Of a stretch of DNA of 64,000 nt, positions 18,871-27,485 are shown in pieces (position 1 is the first letter of the stretch; each line of letters opens with the position of its first letter). The position numbers were made by a program, and so were the translations under genes. The stretch covers positions 1,302,001 to 1,366,000 of the forward strand of contig NZ_CP146373.1 in assembly GCF_037055325.1 (NCBI RefSeq). Reading direction: 5' to 3'. The notes beneath the pieces were generated by a model, which was not told the origin of the DNA, ran no database searches, and saw nothing but the letters and a program-made list of their open reading frames with translations. The DNA comes from Arachnia propionica (GTDB lineage: Bacteria; Actinomycetota; Actinomycetes; Propionibacteriales; Propionibacteriaceae).

Positions 18871-18946
18871 GCCTCCGTAGCTCAGCGGCCAGAGCGCTCG
18901 CCTTGTAAGCGAGTGGTCGAGGGTTCGACTCCCTCCGGGGGCTCCA
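18871..18946 (+). tRNA. tRNA-Thr (anticodon TGT)
   Basis: The 76-nt gene folds as a full cloverleaf. The acceptor GCCTCCG pairs with CGGGGGC (one G-T). The D arm is GCTC-AGCGGCCA-GAGC, and the anticodon stem CTCGC/GCGAG encloses CTTGTAA with anticodon TGT. The T arm is GAGGG-TTCGACT-CCCTC. Discriminator T is followed by an encoded CCA. It reads ACA threonine codons. Confidence 0.95.
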
Positions 18947-18996
18947 TTCATCCTTAACGCTGGACGTCCCGGGGTTCCGCTGGGTGATACTGAAGC

Positions 18997-19557
18997 ATGA
19001 CTTCTGAGGATGCGGTTCCTGAACGACCCGGCTGGCTGATCCTGTCCGCATGGTGTGCTTTCCTGTGCACGGTGCCCTCCGCTGTGTGGCGGGTGGCCAT
19101 GATCATGGGATGGCTGCCAGGCACCTCAGAGCTTCGTGATCGCGAGTTGGAACAGGGCACCATCAGCGGCTACCTCTACGTCTACGCGCTGAGCATTGTC
19201 CAACTCAGTTTCGGTTTCCTCACCGTTGGTCTGGTACGCCCCTGGGGCGAACGCATCCGCGGCTGGAGGATTCCCCGCATCATTCCCACCCTGCTCGGGC
19301 TCCTCGGAGGGCTGGCAGCCACCTGGATCTTCAACATCGCCATGGTCTCGGCCATCGCCTTCGGACTCCGACCAGACGGAGGCACCTTGAGCGGTTGGCC
19401 CCTGGTCATCATGGTCTGGTGCTATCTTCCCCTGCTGCTCTGGGGCCCACTCGCGGTGCTGTCAGCGTGCGGCTACTGGCGGGCCCGTAGACCACCGAGA
19501 TCCGTCCCGCCCCGAGCCGCACGGGCAAAACCGGAGAGCTCAAGCATTGAGGATTAG
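18997..19557 (+). CDS. small integral membrane protein, unknown
   Basis: No family recognised. The 186-residue product has about four hydrophobic helices (near residues 12-30, 52-73, 95-118, 130-155) and a basic cytoplasmic C-terminus (RRPPRSVPPRAARAK). An RMxMG-like loop follows the first helix. ATG 18997 is the first start after the tRNA gene; no clear Shine-Dalgarno is present and a GATACT box lies 5 nt upstream. No genetic context suggests a role. Confidence 0.75.
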   Translation: MTSEDAVPERPGWLILSAWCAFLCTVPSAVWRVAMIMGWLPGTSELRDRELEQGTISGYLYVYALSIVQLSFGFLTVGLVRPWGERIRGWRIPRIIPTLLGLLGGLAATWIFNIAMVSAIAFGLRPDGGTLSGWPLVIMVWCYLPLLLWGPLAVLSACGYWRARRPPRSVPPRAARAKPESSSIED

Positions 19558-19728
19558 GACCTGCGACCGACCGCCAACCGAGAGATCCGCACACGGAACA
19601 GTTGAATCGGCGAGGCGGTTTCTAACGCTGCCATCGGCGCACGGAAGACAGAACCGGTCACTCACCCGGGCACCTGCCAGCGCATCTGGCTTCGACAATC
19701 AGAAGAACCCCGAGCACAATGGGCGTCC

Positions 19729-20337
19729 ATGACTCCCGAGCCGAGCAAATGGGCGCGCATGATCGCCGCGGACCCCGACCATTCCCACCGCTACATCGAA
19801 CGTTTCAAAATCATGGAAGCAGCCGGGCACGACCTCTACGGTGAGGCCCGCACCGTAGACGCCATGGCGCCGCGAGGTGCACGCATCCTGGATGCGGGAT
19901 GTGGGCCGGGTAGGCACGCGGGCTGGCTCCACGAACGCGGCCATCACGTGGTGGGGGTGGACGTCGATCCTGTCCTGATCGCCGCAGCTCAGGAGGACCA
20001 TCCCGGCCCGGTCTTCCTGGTGGGTGACCTGGCTGAGTTGGACCTTCCCGCTCGCGGTGTCGAAGCGAATTTCGACGTTATCTTGTCGGCAGGGAACGTG
20101 ATGGGGTTCCTGGCTCCCTCGACCCGAGTGGAGACCCTACGTCGTCTCAGGGAACACCTGGCCCCCGAAGGGCGCGTGGTGGCCGGTTTCGGCGCGGGCC
20201 GCGGCTACGAGTTCACCGATTTCCTCGAGGACGCGCAAACCGCGGGCCTTTCCCCGGACCTGGCCTTCTCCACATGGGATCTGCGTCCCTGGCATCCGGG
20301 CAGCGACTTCCTGGTGGCCGTCCTCACCGCTTCGTGA
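19729..20337 (+). CDS. class I SAM-dependent methyltransferase
   Basis: The 202-residue protein has the Rossmann methyltransferase core. Motif I is ILDAGCGPGRHAGWL (about 46-60), the acidic end of strand 2 is VGVDVD, and ILSAGNVMGF represents the motif near the catalytic site. A C-terminal substrate cap is short. The N-terminal DPDHSHRYIERF segment is seen in small actinobacterial methyltransferases. The acceptor molecule is unknown. The 3' end overlaps the convergent VTT gene by 14 nt. Confidence 0.87.
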   Translation: MTPEPSKWARMIAADPDHSHRYIERFKIMEAAGHDLYGEARTVDAMAPRGARILDAGCGPGRHAGWLHERGHHVVGVDVDPVLIAAAQEDHPGPVFLVGDLAELDLPARGVEANFDVILSAGNVMGFLAPSTRVETLRRLREHLAPEGRVVAGFGAGRGYEFTDFLEDAQTAGLSPDLAFSTWDLRPWHPGSDFLVAVLTAS

Positions 20338-21070
20338 CGGATTTCCTGGGTTTCAGGATCGCGGAGCCGAGCACCACCACCAGCAGACCGATCGCGACGT
20401 ACGTCGAGATGCGGGCATAGGCGTCGAGCAGACCAACCACCGGCTCCCCGATCTGCCAGCCGAACCAGAAATACGAGGCCAGCCAGAATCCTCCCGCCAG
20501 GAAGTCGTAGATAAGGAAACGTTTAAGGCTGAGCCCGGTCGCCCCGGAAAGCACGAAGACAACCGGCATGATGGGAAGTGGGATCGGCAGATAGGCGATG
20601 AAGAAGCCCCAGGGGCCGAGTTTCTCGGCCCAGCGCACAGCCCGGGAATAGTTGCGCGCTGCACGTTTGCTGCTGCCCGCCCAGATCTCGATCATCCCGT
20701 GACCCCACAGCTTCCCCGCCCACCAGTAGATCCAGTCGAGCTTGATGCTGGACAAGGCTGCAACCACCAACACCACTGGCCAGTGCGGCAGCCGCCCGAC
20801 CCCTGCGAGCGCCCCGCTGGCGGCGACGGAAACCCGCCCGCCCGTAATCATGGCCAGCACCTCTGTGGCAGAGCCGAACAGCCAACCGCGCACTGGAAGC
20901 AGCGCCAGGCCGTAGACGCTGTAGATCCCGATCCACACCATGCACGCGATGTCCGCACGCCCTGGTTTGTGTTTCCAGGGCATACCATCGGCCTGCCACC
21001 ACTCCTCGGTGGCCTGCTCCTCACCCTCGGTGTCGGAGGGCTCTTCGGTGGTTTCGGGTTCCTCACTCAC
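20324..21070 (-). CDS. VTT/DedA-like membrane protein
   Basis: The 248-residue protein has an acidic N-terminal tail (Glu/Thr-rich, about 1-25) and about five hydrophobic segments. The VTT-like core contains the re-entrant motif FFIAYLPIPLPIMPVVFVLSG (about 150-170), with LPxPLP where DedA proteins carry GRFIPxxR-like sequence. DedA members act in membrane lipid or polyprenyl-phosphate flipping; assignment of this divergent member is inference. The start is GTG 21070, with TACCAT 7 nt upstream (21078-21083, minus strand), another leaderless start. Confidence 0.75.
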   Translation of the reverse strand: MSEEPETTEEPSDTEGEEQATEEWWQADGMPWKHKPGRADIACMVWIGIYSVYGLALLPVRGWLFGSATEVLAMITGGRVSVAASGALAGVGRLPHWPVVLVVAALSSIKLDWIYWWAGKLWGHGMIEIWAGSSKRAARNYSRAVRWAEKLGPWGFFIAYLPIPLPIMPVVFVLSGATGLSLKRFLIYDFLAGGFWLASYFWFGWQIGEPVVGLLDAYARISTYVAIGLLVVVLGSAILKPRKSVTKR

Positions 21071-21278
21071 CCGCCCGATGGTACGCGAGCATCTTCGGCA
21101 ACCCCAGCTCCGGCAACGGGATTCCCGTCAAGAAGCGCACACCCTGACCGAGGGACTCGTCCGGGAAACAATGGGTCAGCCATCATGTGCGGGGCCGCGT
21201 CCCCAGGGTCCTACGGCCATCGCAGTGGCTCCCATGACCGACAGGGTACTCCGCCCCTGAAGCAGCCGCCGGTGAGAT

Positions 21279-22250
21279 TCAGCCGAGGAAGGTGCGAGGA
21301 TTCCGGATGTCGGCGGGCATACGCGAAAGATGGTCCTCGAGCGACAGCTGCGCTTCCTGCGCCGTCGCCCCTCGAACAGGCGGGCGACCTCCCCAGACAC
21401 GATTGCACAAAGTGACCAGGGCCGGCCCGTCAACCAGTTCAATACCGACGTCCCGGGCATAGCCAATCGCTTTCTTTGAGAAAGTGGCTGTGGTCACCAG
21501 GATGAGGTGATTGGCTCTTTCGACCGCGTTGGCTCCGAAAAGTTTCTGAAGAATGGGACGCCCGACGGAACTAGCGGGCCTGAAGCATTTGCACTCGACC
21601 AAGATCTTTTCACCGCCACGAAACATCCTCAGGTCGAATCCACCATCCGCAACTGGAGGAGTGACCTCCACCCGGTATCCGAGGCAGCCATACAGCTTCG
21701 CGCAGAATTGTTCGAACTGCGTCGGATCTCCGGAAAAGCGACGATAGAGGCCATCGCTGGCTTCCCCCGTCCATCTCAACTGGGCCTGGCCGTTTATCCG
21801 GTTGAATTTTTCCGCCTCCTCGTTTGAAAAAGCGATCTTGTGGCCCATTCCACGCAACGCGATGACAAAGTCATAGAGACGCACCACGGACCGGGAAACC
21901 AACCGCCAGCGTCTGATTTCGAGTACCGAGAGCCCCCTGACCACGGCGTTATCCCGACATCTGAGGTCTCTCGTGCCGTCCTTCTTGGCCACCCGCCAGT
22001 GCGGATAGTCCAGGAGGAATGCTCCGACTTCGCGAAACACCCTGGCGGGTTTGACCCGGAATCCCCTCGGGATCGAGAGCCCGATTTCTGTTTCAGCGCG
22101 CAGTCTGCGTATTCCGGCCCGGATCGCGCCAAGAACCAGTAGCAGAACCCACCCGAGCAGGATGACAGCGCTTACCGCCCCAACCGGAATCAGAACCGGC
22201 GCCCCCGATTCGACGAAGGTCCTCAGAATCTGCAGAACTTGGTCGAGCAT
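21279..22250 (-). CDS. membrane-anchored Mrr-type restriction endonuclease domain protein
   Basis: The 323-residue product has an N-terminal transmembrane helix (about 19-42) and a linker region of roughly 130 residues. A C-terminal PD-(D/E)xK nuclease domain of the Mrr/restriction_endonuclease family follows: FEQFCAKLYGCLGYRV (about 179-194), catalytic GGFDL (D206) and VECKCF (E219, K221), then HLILVTTATFS. The active site looks intact. ATG 22250 is used; the longer frame would need TTG. No methyltransferase gene adjoins it, so it may be a modification-dependent or plasmid-directed nuclease acting at the membrane (inference). Confidence 0.8.
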   Translation of the reverse strand: MLDQVLQILRTFVESGAPVLIPVGAVSAVILLGWVLLLVLGAIRAGIRRLRAETEIGLSIPRGFRVKPARVFREVGAFLLDYPHWRVAKKDGTRDLRCRDNAVVRGLSVLEIRRWRLVSRSVVRLYDFVIALRGMGHKIAFSNEEAEKFNRINGQAQLRWTGEASDGLYRRFSGDPTQFEQFCAKLYGCLGYRVEVTPPVADGGFDLRMFRGGEKILVECKCFRPASSVGRPILQKLFGANAVERANHLILVTTATFSKKAIGYARDVGIELVDGPALVTLCNRVWGGRPPVRGATAQEAQLSLEDHLSRMPADIRNPRTFLG

Positions 22251-22713
22251 GTTTCCGCATTCCCCCAAAGATGTTCATAGGACGGAGGGAGCATATCCAG
22301 ACGGATTCTTGGGGTCGGCGTACCCCTGGTGTTCTTCTCTGCAAGCGCTCCGGAACCGGTGGTCCAAGGCCCACCGAGGAACGCAGCCAACGGTCCGGAG
22401 AACCCTCAGGGAGCTCGCCGGACCCGCAATCTCCGCGCCGGGACGGTCACCCCCACACGACGGGGCCGTAGTCAGGGCAGGACCCGGAACAACCCAACAA
22501 AATGAGCGTGCCGCAGCGGGGCTTCCCCACGCCCTGTCAACGGAGGTTTCGCAGTCGCTGGTCCCCATCGATGCAAGTTTTCCGGACATTCTTTTTGCCT
22601 GAGGGTCCCCGATTCGGGGCGTAGGGCAACTGTTACTCTGTCCATCGAGGAAGAGTCACTTCCACCACTACGGATCGTCGGGCACGTACCTGCCCGTGGA
22701 AAGGAAATGTGGC
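22251..22713. other. 463-nt intergenic region without a gene
   Basis: No open frame here has plausible composition or a ribosome binding site, and no RNA family is recognised. The right end carries the presumed promoter of the sugar-ABC ATPase, with a TACTCT -10 candidate at 22634-22639. GGTCCCCGATTCGGGGC (about 22604-22620) can form a short hairpin. Confidence 0.5.
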
Positions 22714-23811
22714 ATGGCCACTGTCAGCTACCGTGAAGCCTCGCGTATCTACCCCGGCTCGGATCGCGCCGCAGTCGACAAGCTCGACCTGGAAATCGCG
22801 GACGGCGAGTTCATGGTCCTCGTTGGTCCCTCCGGCTGCGGCAAGTCCACTTCGCTTCGCATGCTCGCCGGCCTCGAGGAAGTCAACTCGGGCTCGATCT
22901 TCATCGGTGACCGCGACGTCACCGACCTGCCGCCGAAGGACCGCGACATCGCCATGGTCTTCCAGAACTACGCCCTCTACCCGCACATGACCGTCGCCGA
23001 CAACATGGGGTTTGCACTGAAGATGCAGAACGTCCCCAAGGCGGAGCGGGAGAAGCGGGTCAAGGAAGCCGCCCACCTGCTGGGTCTCGAGGACTTCCTG
23101 TCTCGCAAGCCGAAGGCTCTCTCCGGTGGTCAGCGGCAGCGCGTCGCCATGGGGCGTGCCATCGTGCGCCAGCCGCAGGTGTTCCTGATGGATGAGCCGT
23201 TGTCGAACCTCGACGCGAAGCTGCGGGTGTCCACCCGCACCCAGATCGCTGCGTTGCAGCGACGTCTCGGTGTCACCACCGTCTACGTCACCCATGACCA
23301 GGTCGAGGCCATGACGATGGGAGACCGGGTCGCAGTGATGAAGGACGGCATCCTGCAACAGGTCGATTCCCCACTGGCCTTGTATGACACTCCGAAAAAC
23401 CTCTTCGTTGCTGGATTCATCGGCTCCCCCGCCATGAACCTCATGGAGGGCGAAGTTGTCGATGGTGGCGTCCGGGTCGGCGATTACGTGGTCCCCGTGG
23501 CCCGCGAGATCCTCGCGAAGGCCGGGGGCGAGACCAACCTGACCCTGGGTATCCGTCCCGAATCCTTCAAGATCGCCACCGATGGACAGGGCATCGGCCT
23601 GGACATCGCCGTCGTGGAGGAACTCGGCGCAGACTCCTACCTGTACGGCACGCTTGCCGGACTGAGCGAGGACGAGCTCGTCGGCGCCCAGCAGATCGTC
23701 GCTCGGGTCGGTGCCCGCCAGGCACCTGCCAAGGGGGATGTGGTGCGCCTCGCCGCCGATCCGGAAAGCGTGCACGTGTTCAGCAACGCCACCCAGGAAC
23801 GCATTTCCTGA
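22714..23811 (+). CDS. sugar ABC transporter ATP-binding protein (MsiK/UgpC/MalK type)
   Basis: The ATPase of carbohydrate ABC importers, 365 residues. Walker A VGPSGCGKST (about 36-45), Q-loop VFQNYALYPHMTV, signature LSGGQRQRVAMGRA, Walker B VFLMDEPLSNLDAKLR and H-switch VYVTHDQVEA are complete. A C-terminal TOBE/regulatory region (about 240-365) follows. ATG 22714 is preceded by AAGGAAA. There are no binding-protein or permease genes beside it, which fits an MsiK-like shared ATPase that energises several sugar importers (inference). A Rho-independent terminator follows. Confidence 0.92.
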   Translation: MATVSYREASRIYPGSDRAAVDKLDLEIADGEFMVLVGPSGCGKSTSLRMLAGLEEVNSGSIFIGDRDVTDLPPKDRDIAMVFQNYALYPHMTVADNMGFALKMQNVPKAEREKRVKEAAHLLGLEDFLSRKPKALSGGQRQRVAMGRAIVRQPQVFLMDEPLSNLDAKLRVSTRTQIAALQRRLGVTTVYVTHDQVEAMTMGDRVAVMKDGILQQVDSPLALYDTPKNLFVAGFIGSPAMNLMEGEVVDGGVRVGDYVVPVAREILAKAGGETNLTLGIRPESFKIATDGQGIGLDIAVVEELGADSYLYGTLAGLSEDELVGAQQIVARVGARQAPAKGDVVRLAADPESVHVFSNATQERIS

Positions 23812-23827
23812 GGCACTTGGAAGGTAA

Positions 23828-23870
23828 CGAGGTCCTGCACTCCATCCTGGGGCGCAGGACCTCGTGTTTT
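23828..23870 (+). terminator. Rho-independent terminator after the sugar ABC ATPase
   Basis: An 11-bp perfect stem (CGAGGTCCTGC / GCAGGACCTCG) with a 15-nt loop is followed by TGTTTT. It begins 17 nt after the stop codon. Confidence 0.85.
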
Positions 23871-24001
23871 CAGCCCGGACGAGAAATCGTCCGAGAACCA
23901 TCAGGCGGAACCTGGACGAACCCAATGAGATGGGTGCCCAGAACAACGCCCGGGTGCGGTAGCTTGGGGCCGGATCTGACGCCCCTGTACAGGAGACGGC
24001 T

Positions 24002-25159
24002 ATGGCAGAACTCGGCACCTGGACCCGCGCGATGCGTTCCGGACTCGGAACGGACACCTCCCATAGGGCGGTCGTGCCTCCCATCCATCTCTCGACAAAC
24101 TACGTCTTCGCGGCCCCCGGAGAACCGGGCGATTACGACTACTCCCGCGCAGGCAACCCCACCCGCGACCTCCTCTCGGGCGCCTTGGCAACCCTGGAGG
24201 GAGGCGCAGCAGCCACAGTGGTGGCGACGGGTCTGGCAGCCGTGACGCTGTTGGTCGAAGAGCTGGTCCCGGTCGGTGGCGTGGCGGTCTGCCAGCACGA
24301 CTGCTACGGCGGGACCTGGCGGCTGCTGAACCACCACGCCACCCGGGGCCGCCTGGAGGTGCGATTCGTCGACTTCAACGACTCCACGGCCTTCGCCGCT
24401 GCTCTCGACGGCGCCTCGATGGTGCTCGCGGAGACCCCGTCGAACCCGCTGCTGCGGATCACCGACCTGGAAGCCGTCGCCGAGGCCACTCACGCCGCTG
24501 GCGCACAACTAGCAGCAGACAACACCTTCTGTTCACCTCTGCTGCAGCGCCCCATCGATTTCGGAGCCGACTACGTGCTGCACTCCACCACCAAGTTCAT
24601 CAATGGACACTCTGATGTGGTCGGTGGGGCTCTGATCACCCGCGACCCCGAGGCCGCAGAACACGTGGGCTGGTTGGCCAACGCTCTCGGACTGACCGCC
24701 GGAGCCTTCGACTCCTACCTGACGCTGCGGGGGTTGCGGACCCTGGATGCGCGCATCCGGATGCACGCGCTCAACACCCAGGCGGTCGTCGACGCCGCAC
24801 AGGGACATCCTGCTGTTGCCGCCCTGCACTGGCCAGGGCTGGAAACCCATCCGGGACACGATCTGGCAGCCAGGCAGCAATCCGGTTTCGGGTCACTGCT
24901 GAGTATCGACCTGGCGGGTGGTCGTCCCGCAGTCGAGCGTTTCCTGCAGGGGCTGCAGGTCTTCCACCTGGCGGAGTCCTTGGGCGGGGTGGAATCGCTG
25001 ATATGTCACCCAGCGACCATGACTCACGCCGGCATGAGCCCAGAAGCCCGCGCGGTCGCCGGGATCGGCGACGGCCTGCTGCGTCTGAGCATTGGCCTGG
25101 AGTCCGCAGAGGACTTGGCTGCGGCTGTGTGCGAGGCATTGGAGAGGGCCCAGGGGTAA
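24002..25159 (+). CDS. cystathionine gamma-synthase-type PLP enzyme
   Basis: A trans-sulfuration family enzyme, 385 residues. The Cys/Met-metabolism PLP fold is evident: YDYSRAGNPTRDLL (about 45-58), the AETPSNPLL strand with the cofactor-ring Asp region AADNTF (about 171-176), and the Schiff-base lysine in HSTTKFINGHSD (K198). SLGGVESLICHPATMTHAGM is the usual C-terminal substrate loop. Synthase (MetB) or lyase (MetC) cannot be separated with confidence; the loop residues lean to the synthase/gamma-lyase group. ATG follows CAGGAGA. No methionine riboswitch is seen in the 131-nt leader. Confidence 0.85.
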   Translation: MAELGTWTRAMRSGLGTDTSHRAVVPPIHLSTNYVFAAPGEPGDYDYSRAGNPTRDLLSGALATLEGGAAATVVATGLAAVTLLVEELVPVGGVAVCQHDCYGGTWRLLNHHATRGRLEVRFVDFNDSTAFAAALDGASMVLAETPSNPLLRITDLEAVAEATHAAGAQLAADNTFCSPLLQRPIDFGADYVLHSTTKFINGHSDVVGGALITRDPEAAEHVGWLANALGLTAGAFDSYLTLRGLRTLDARIRMHALNTQAVVDAAQGHPAVAALHWPGLETHPGHDLAARQQSGFGSLLSIDLAGGRPAVERFLQGLQVFHLAESLGGVESLICHPATMTHAGMSPEARAVAGIGDGLLRLSIGLESAEDLAAAVCEALERAQG

Positions 25160-25199
25160 CGCCGAGTCACCCCCGTGAGGTCGTGGGAACCTGTGTGGT

Positions 25200-25520
25200 T
25201 ACCGCGATGCCATACCGACGCAGTCGGTGCTGACGATCACGTCCAACGTGGTCTACGGCAAGGCGACCGGTTCGTTCCCGTCGGGTCACAGGGCCGGAAC
25301 TCCGTTCGCCTCGGGCGCCAACCCTGAAAACGGCGTGGACAACCACGGCATGCTCGCATCGATGCTGTCGGTGAGCAAGCTCGACTACTCCGATGCACTG
25401 GACGGCATCTCACTGACCAACACCATCACCCCGTCCGCCCTTGGGCGCACCAAGGACGAACAGGTCGACAACCTCGTCGGTATCCTCGACGCCGGTTTCG
25501 TCCCCGACGGCTGCTGCTGA
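25200..25520 (+). pseudogene. pflB: pyruvate formate-lyase remnant (internal C-terminal segment of pflB)
   Basis: From Y-R-D-A-I-P-T-Q-S-V-L-T onward this frame follows the last quarter of E. coli Pfl[37 protein letters not shown], then [10 protein letters not shown]. About 600 N-terminal residues are absent; metB-type coding sequence ends only 40 nt upstream, so a large deletion is likely. The frame stops at TGA right after PDGCC, where an intact enzyme would continue into the glycyl-radical domain. The radical-bearing tail follows as its own ORF. It cannot act as a lyase because the catalytic Cys-Cys barrel is gone. Confidence 0.88.
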
Positions 25521-25548
25521 AATCACCAACCCACTCCAGGAGAAGACA

Positions 25549-25701
25549 ATGGCAATCAAAATTTTCGAGGACTCCATGGAGAATCCGGAGAAGTACCCGA
25601 GCCTGACGGTACGTGTTTCCGGCTACGCCGTGAACTTCGTCAAACTCACCAAGGAGCAGCAGCGCGATGTGCTGTCTCGCACCTTCCACCAGGGTTCCTG
25701 A
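25549..25701 (+). CDS. free-standing glycyl-radical tail ORF (GrcA-like), 50 aa
   Basis: ATG 25549 is preceded by CAGGAGAAG, a good ribosome binding site. After six unrelated residues the ORF matches the last 40 or so residues of PflB/Grc[20 protein letters not shown] (Gly radical site in RVSGYAV), then [14 protein letters not shown]. GrcA (YfiD) in E. coli is about 127 residues and can replace the damaged PflB C-terminus; this version keeps only the radical loop and final helix. With PflB truncated there is no obvious partner in the window. It may simply be the last surviving piece of pflB; the RBS makes expression possible. Confidence 0.55.
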   Translation: MAIKIFEDSMENPEKYPSLTVRVSGYAVNFVKLTKEQQRDVLSRTFHQGS

Positions 25702-26520
25702 GTGGTCCAGGTGACGGCATCGACCGCAGCCGACGGAGTCACGGGCGAATACCGCCCCCAGCCAGTGGCGTTGGAGGTCCCCCGGTTGCGGTCCGGTGGT
25801 TTCGGTGTGGCGGGCATCGACGTCACCGGCGTCGACGGTCCCGGCACCCGGATGACGGGTTCCTCTCGGGTTGCCCGCTGCGTTGTCTGTACTGCCACAA
25901 CCCCGACACCATGTTCGCCGCCACGAGCCAGCCCGTGCGACTGGAGGACTTGGTGAACCGGTTGAAGCGGTACCGGATGATCTTCTGCACTACGGAGACG
26001 GCCTCACGGTCTCGGGGGGGTGAACCCCTGATGCAGCCCGCCTTCGTGGGCCGGCTGCTGCACGAGGCAAAACAGCTTGGCATCCACACCGCCATCGACA
26101 CCTCCGGTTTCCTCGGCGTCAACGCCTCCGATGCGCTCCTCGACGACCTCGATCTGGTGCTGCTGGACATCAAAGTCCAGAATCCCCGAGGTCTACAGGA
26201 AAGCCACCGGACGGGAACTTCAGCCGACGCTGGATTTCGCACGACGTCTGTCGGAGCGTGGCACCGAGGAGGTGTGGATCAGGTTCGTGCTGGTTCCGGG
26301 CCTCACCGACGCCGTCGAAAATGTGGAGGCGGTGGCCGGGATCGTGGAGCAGATCTCCGTCGTGACGAGGGTGGAGGTGCTGCCCTTCCACCAGATGGGT
26401 CGCGACAAGTGGGCGACCCTGGAGCTGCCCTACGAACTGGCCGACACCTCACCGCCGTCGAAGGAACTGACCGAGCGGGTCAGGAACCAGTTCCGGGCGC
26501 GGGGAATCACCACCTACTGA
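25702..26520 (+). pseudogene. pflA: pyruvate formate-lyase activating enzyme, frameshifted
   Basis: Pieces of a radical-SAM activase lie in several frames. The frame from GTG 25702 gives GVDGPGTRM, then shifts so that the cluster motif C-P-L-R-C-L-Y-C-H-N is read in another frame near 25870-25910. Around 26000-26025 the GGGLTVSGGEP region is again out of frame. Near 26175-26190 the frame shifts once more into PEVYRKATGRELQ and runs to the stop at 26520 (EVLPFHQMGRDKW, PPSKELTERV). At least three frameshifts make it a pseudogene, in line with pflB. The 4Fe-4S cysteines survive, so decay seems recent. Confidence 0.88.
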
Positions 26521-26542
26521 CGAACCACAACGCAGCCGCCCC

Positions 26543-26548
26543 TACCAT
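26543..26548 (+). promoter_or_regulatory. -10 element TACCAT, leaderless start
   Basis: TACCAT lies 6 nt before ATG 26555 and no Shine-Dalgarno is visible. Confidence 0.5.
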
Positions 26549-26554
26549 GTCGGC

Positions 26555-27433
26555 ATGATCTGCACCCTCACCGATGACTTCGACGCGGCAACCGTAGAAA
26601 GGATCCAGGCTCGCCTGGACGGGGTGGAACGCGACCACCGCGTCCGAGTGCTGTGGGCGGTCGAGTCCGGCAGCCGAGCCTGGGGGTTCCCGTCCCCGGA
26701 TTCCGACTACGACTGCCGGTTCTTCTATGTGCGACGCCACGACGACTATCTGTCGCCGTGGCGTCCGCGGGACGTCATCGAGACCCCCTTGGACGGCGTG
26801 CTCGACGTCAACGGCTGGGACCTGATCAAGGCAGTCCGGCTCGCCGCGCGCAGCAACGCAACCGTCCTGGAGTGGTTGCGTTCACCGCTGGTCTACCGCG
26901 GACAGCCCGCGTTCGCCGAGGAGCTGCTGGACGTGTGCCGCGATGTAGTGGACCACAATGCCATCCGACGGCACTACTTCCACGCCGGCCGCGCCCACTG
27001 GAACCGTTCGGGCGCTGCGGAGGGCGAAAAGGTCTCCCTGAAGAAATTGTTCTACGCCATCCGCCCCGCGGCGGCCCTGCACTGGACGCGCACGCTGGGT
27101 TCCCCGGTTCCCCCGATGAACCTGTCGGCGCTGCTCGAGGAAGCGCCCCCGGCCGAGGACGTCATCGACGCGATCACCGCCTTGGTCCGGGCCAAGGCGG
27201 TCACCCGCGAACTCGGGGAGGGCGTCGTCCCGGAACCCATCCGCAGGTTCGTCCTGCACGAGTTCGGGCTGGTCGCAGAAACCGACGTTCCGCACCCGGG
27301 ACCCGAGATCCGGGAGAGGGCGTCTGCGGCCTTCACCGATCTGCTCAGGCGATTCGCGCCGATCACAGGTACCGGGGTTTCTGCGAACGATCCTGATAAT
27401 TTCTCTGCGACAAGTAAAATATCCTGTATTTGA
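26555..27433 (+). CDS. RlaP/YcgL-type nucleotidyltransferase (DNA polymerase beta superfamily)
   Basis: The 292-residue protein begins with a minimal nucleotidyltransferase fold. WAVESGSRAWGFPSPDSDYD contains the GSR..G helix (39-41) and the metal-binding D51-x-D53 pair, and the third carboxylate lies further on. The rest is helical (FHAGRAHWNR, KKLFYAIRPAAALHW). This layout matches the PF10127 group, named RlaP because some members sit in RNA-ligase repair operons. No ligase or kinase-phosphatase partner is adjacent, so target and reaction are unknown. The last dozen residues look non-conserved. Confidence 0.82.
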   Translation: MICTLTDDFDAATVERIQARLDGVERDHRVRVLWAVESGSRAWGFPSPDSDYDCRFFYVRRHDDYLSPWRPRDVIETPLDGVLDVNGWDLIKAVRLAARSNATVLEWLRSPLVYRGQPAFAEELLDVCRDVVDHNAIRRHYFHAGRAHWNRSGAAEGEKVSLKKLFYAIRPAAALHWTRTLGSPVPPMNLSALLEEAPPAEDVIDAITALVRAKAVTRELGEGVVPEPIRRFVLHEFGLVAETDVPHPGPEIRERASAAFTDLLRRFAPITGTGVSANDPDNFSATSKISCI

Positions 27434-27473
27434 TCCACGAAGCCGAATTGGTAGCAGTACCACAAAAAACAGG

Positions 27474-27479
27474 TAATGT
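27474..27479 (+). promoter_or_regulatory. -10 element TAATGT, leaderless start
   Basis: TAATGT is 6 nt before GTG 27486, in an AT-rich patch of otherwise G+C-rich sequence. Confidence 0.55.
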
Positions 27480-27485
27480 TGGTTT

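Noticed and set aside
23871..24001. A SAM riboswitch before the cystathionine-synthase-type gene.
   Set aside because: The leader is 131 nt with no SAM-I, SAM-II or SAM-IV core that I can fold by eye.
22633..24084. A 483-codon minus-strand frame across the sugar ABC ATPase.
   Set aside because: It is the shadow of a complete ATPase with Walker motifs on the plus strand.
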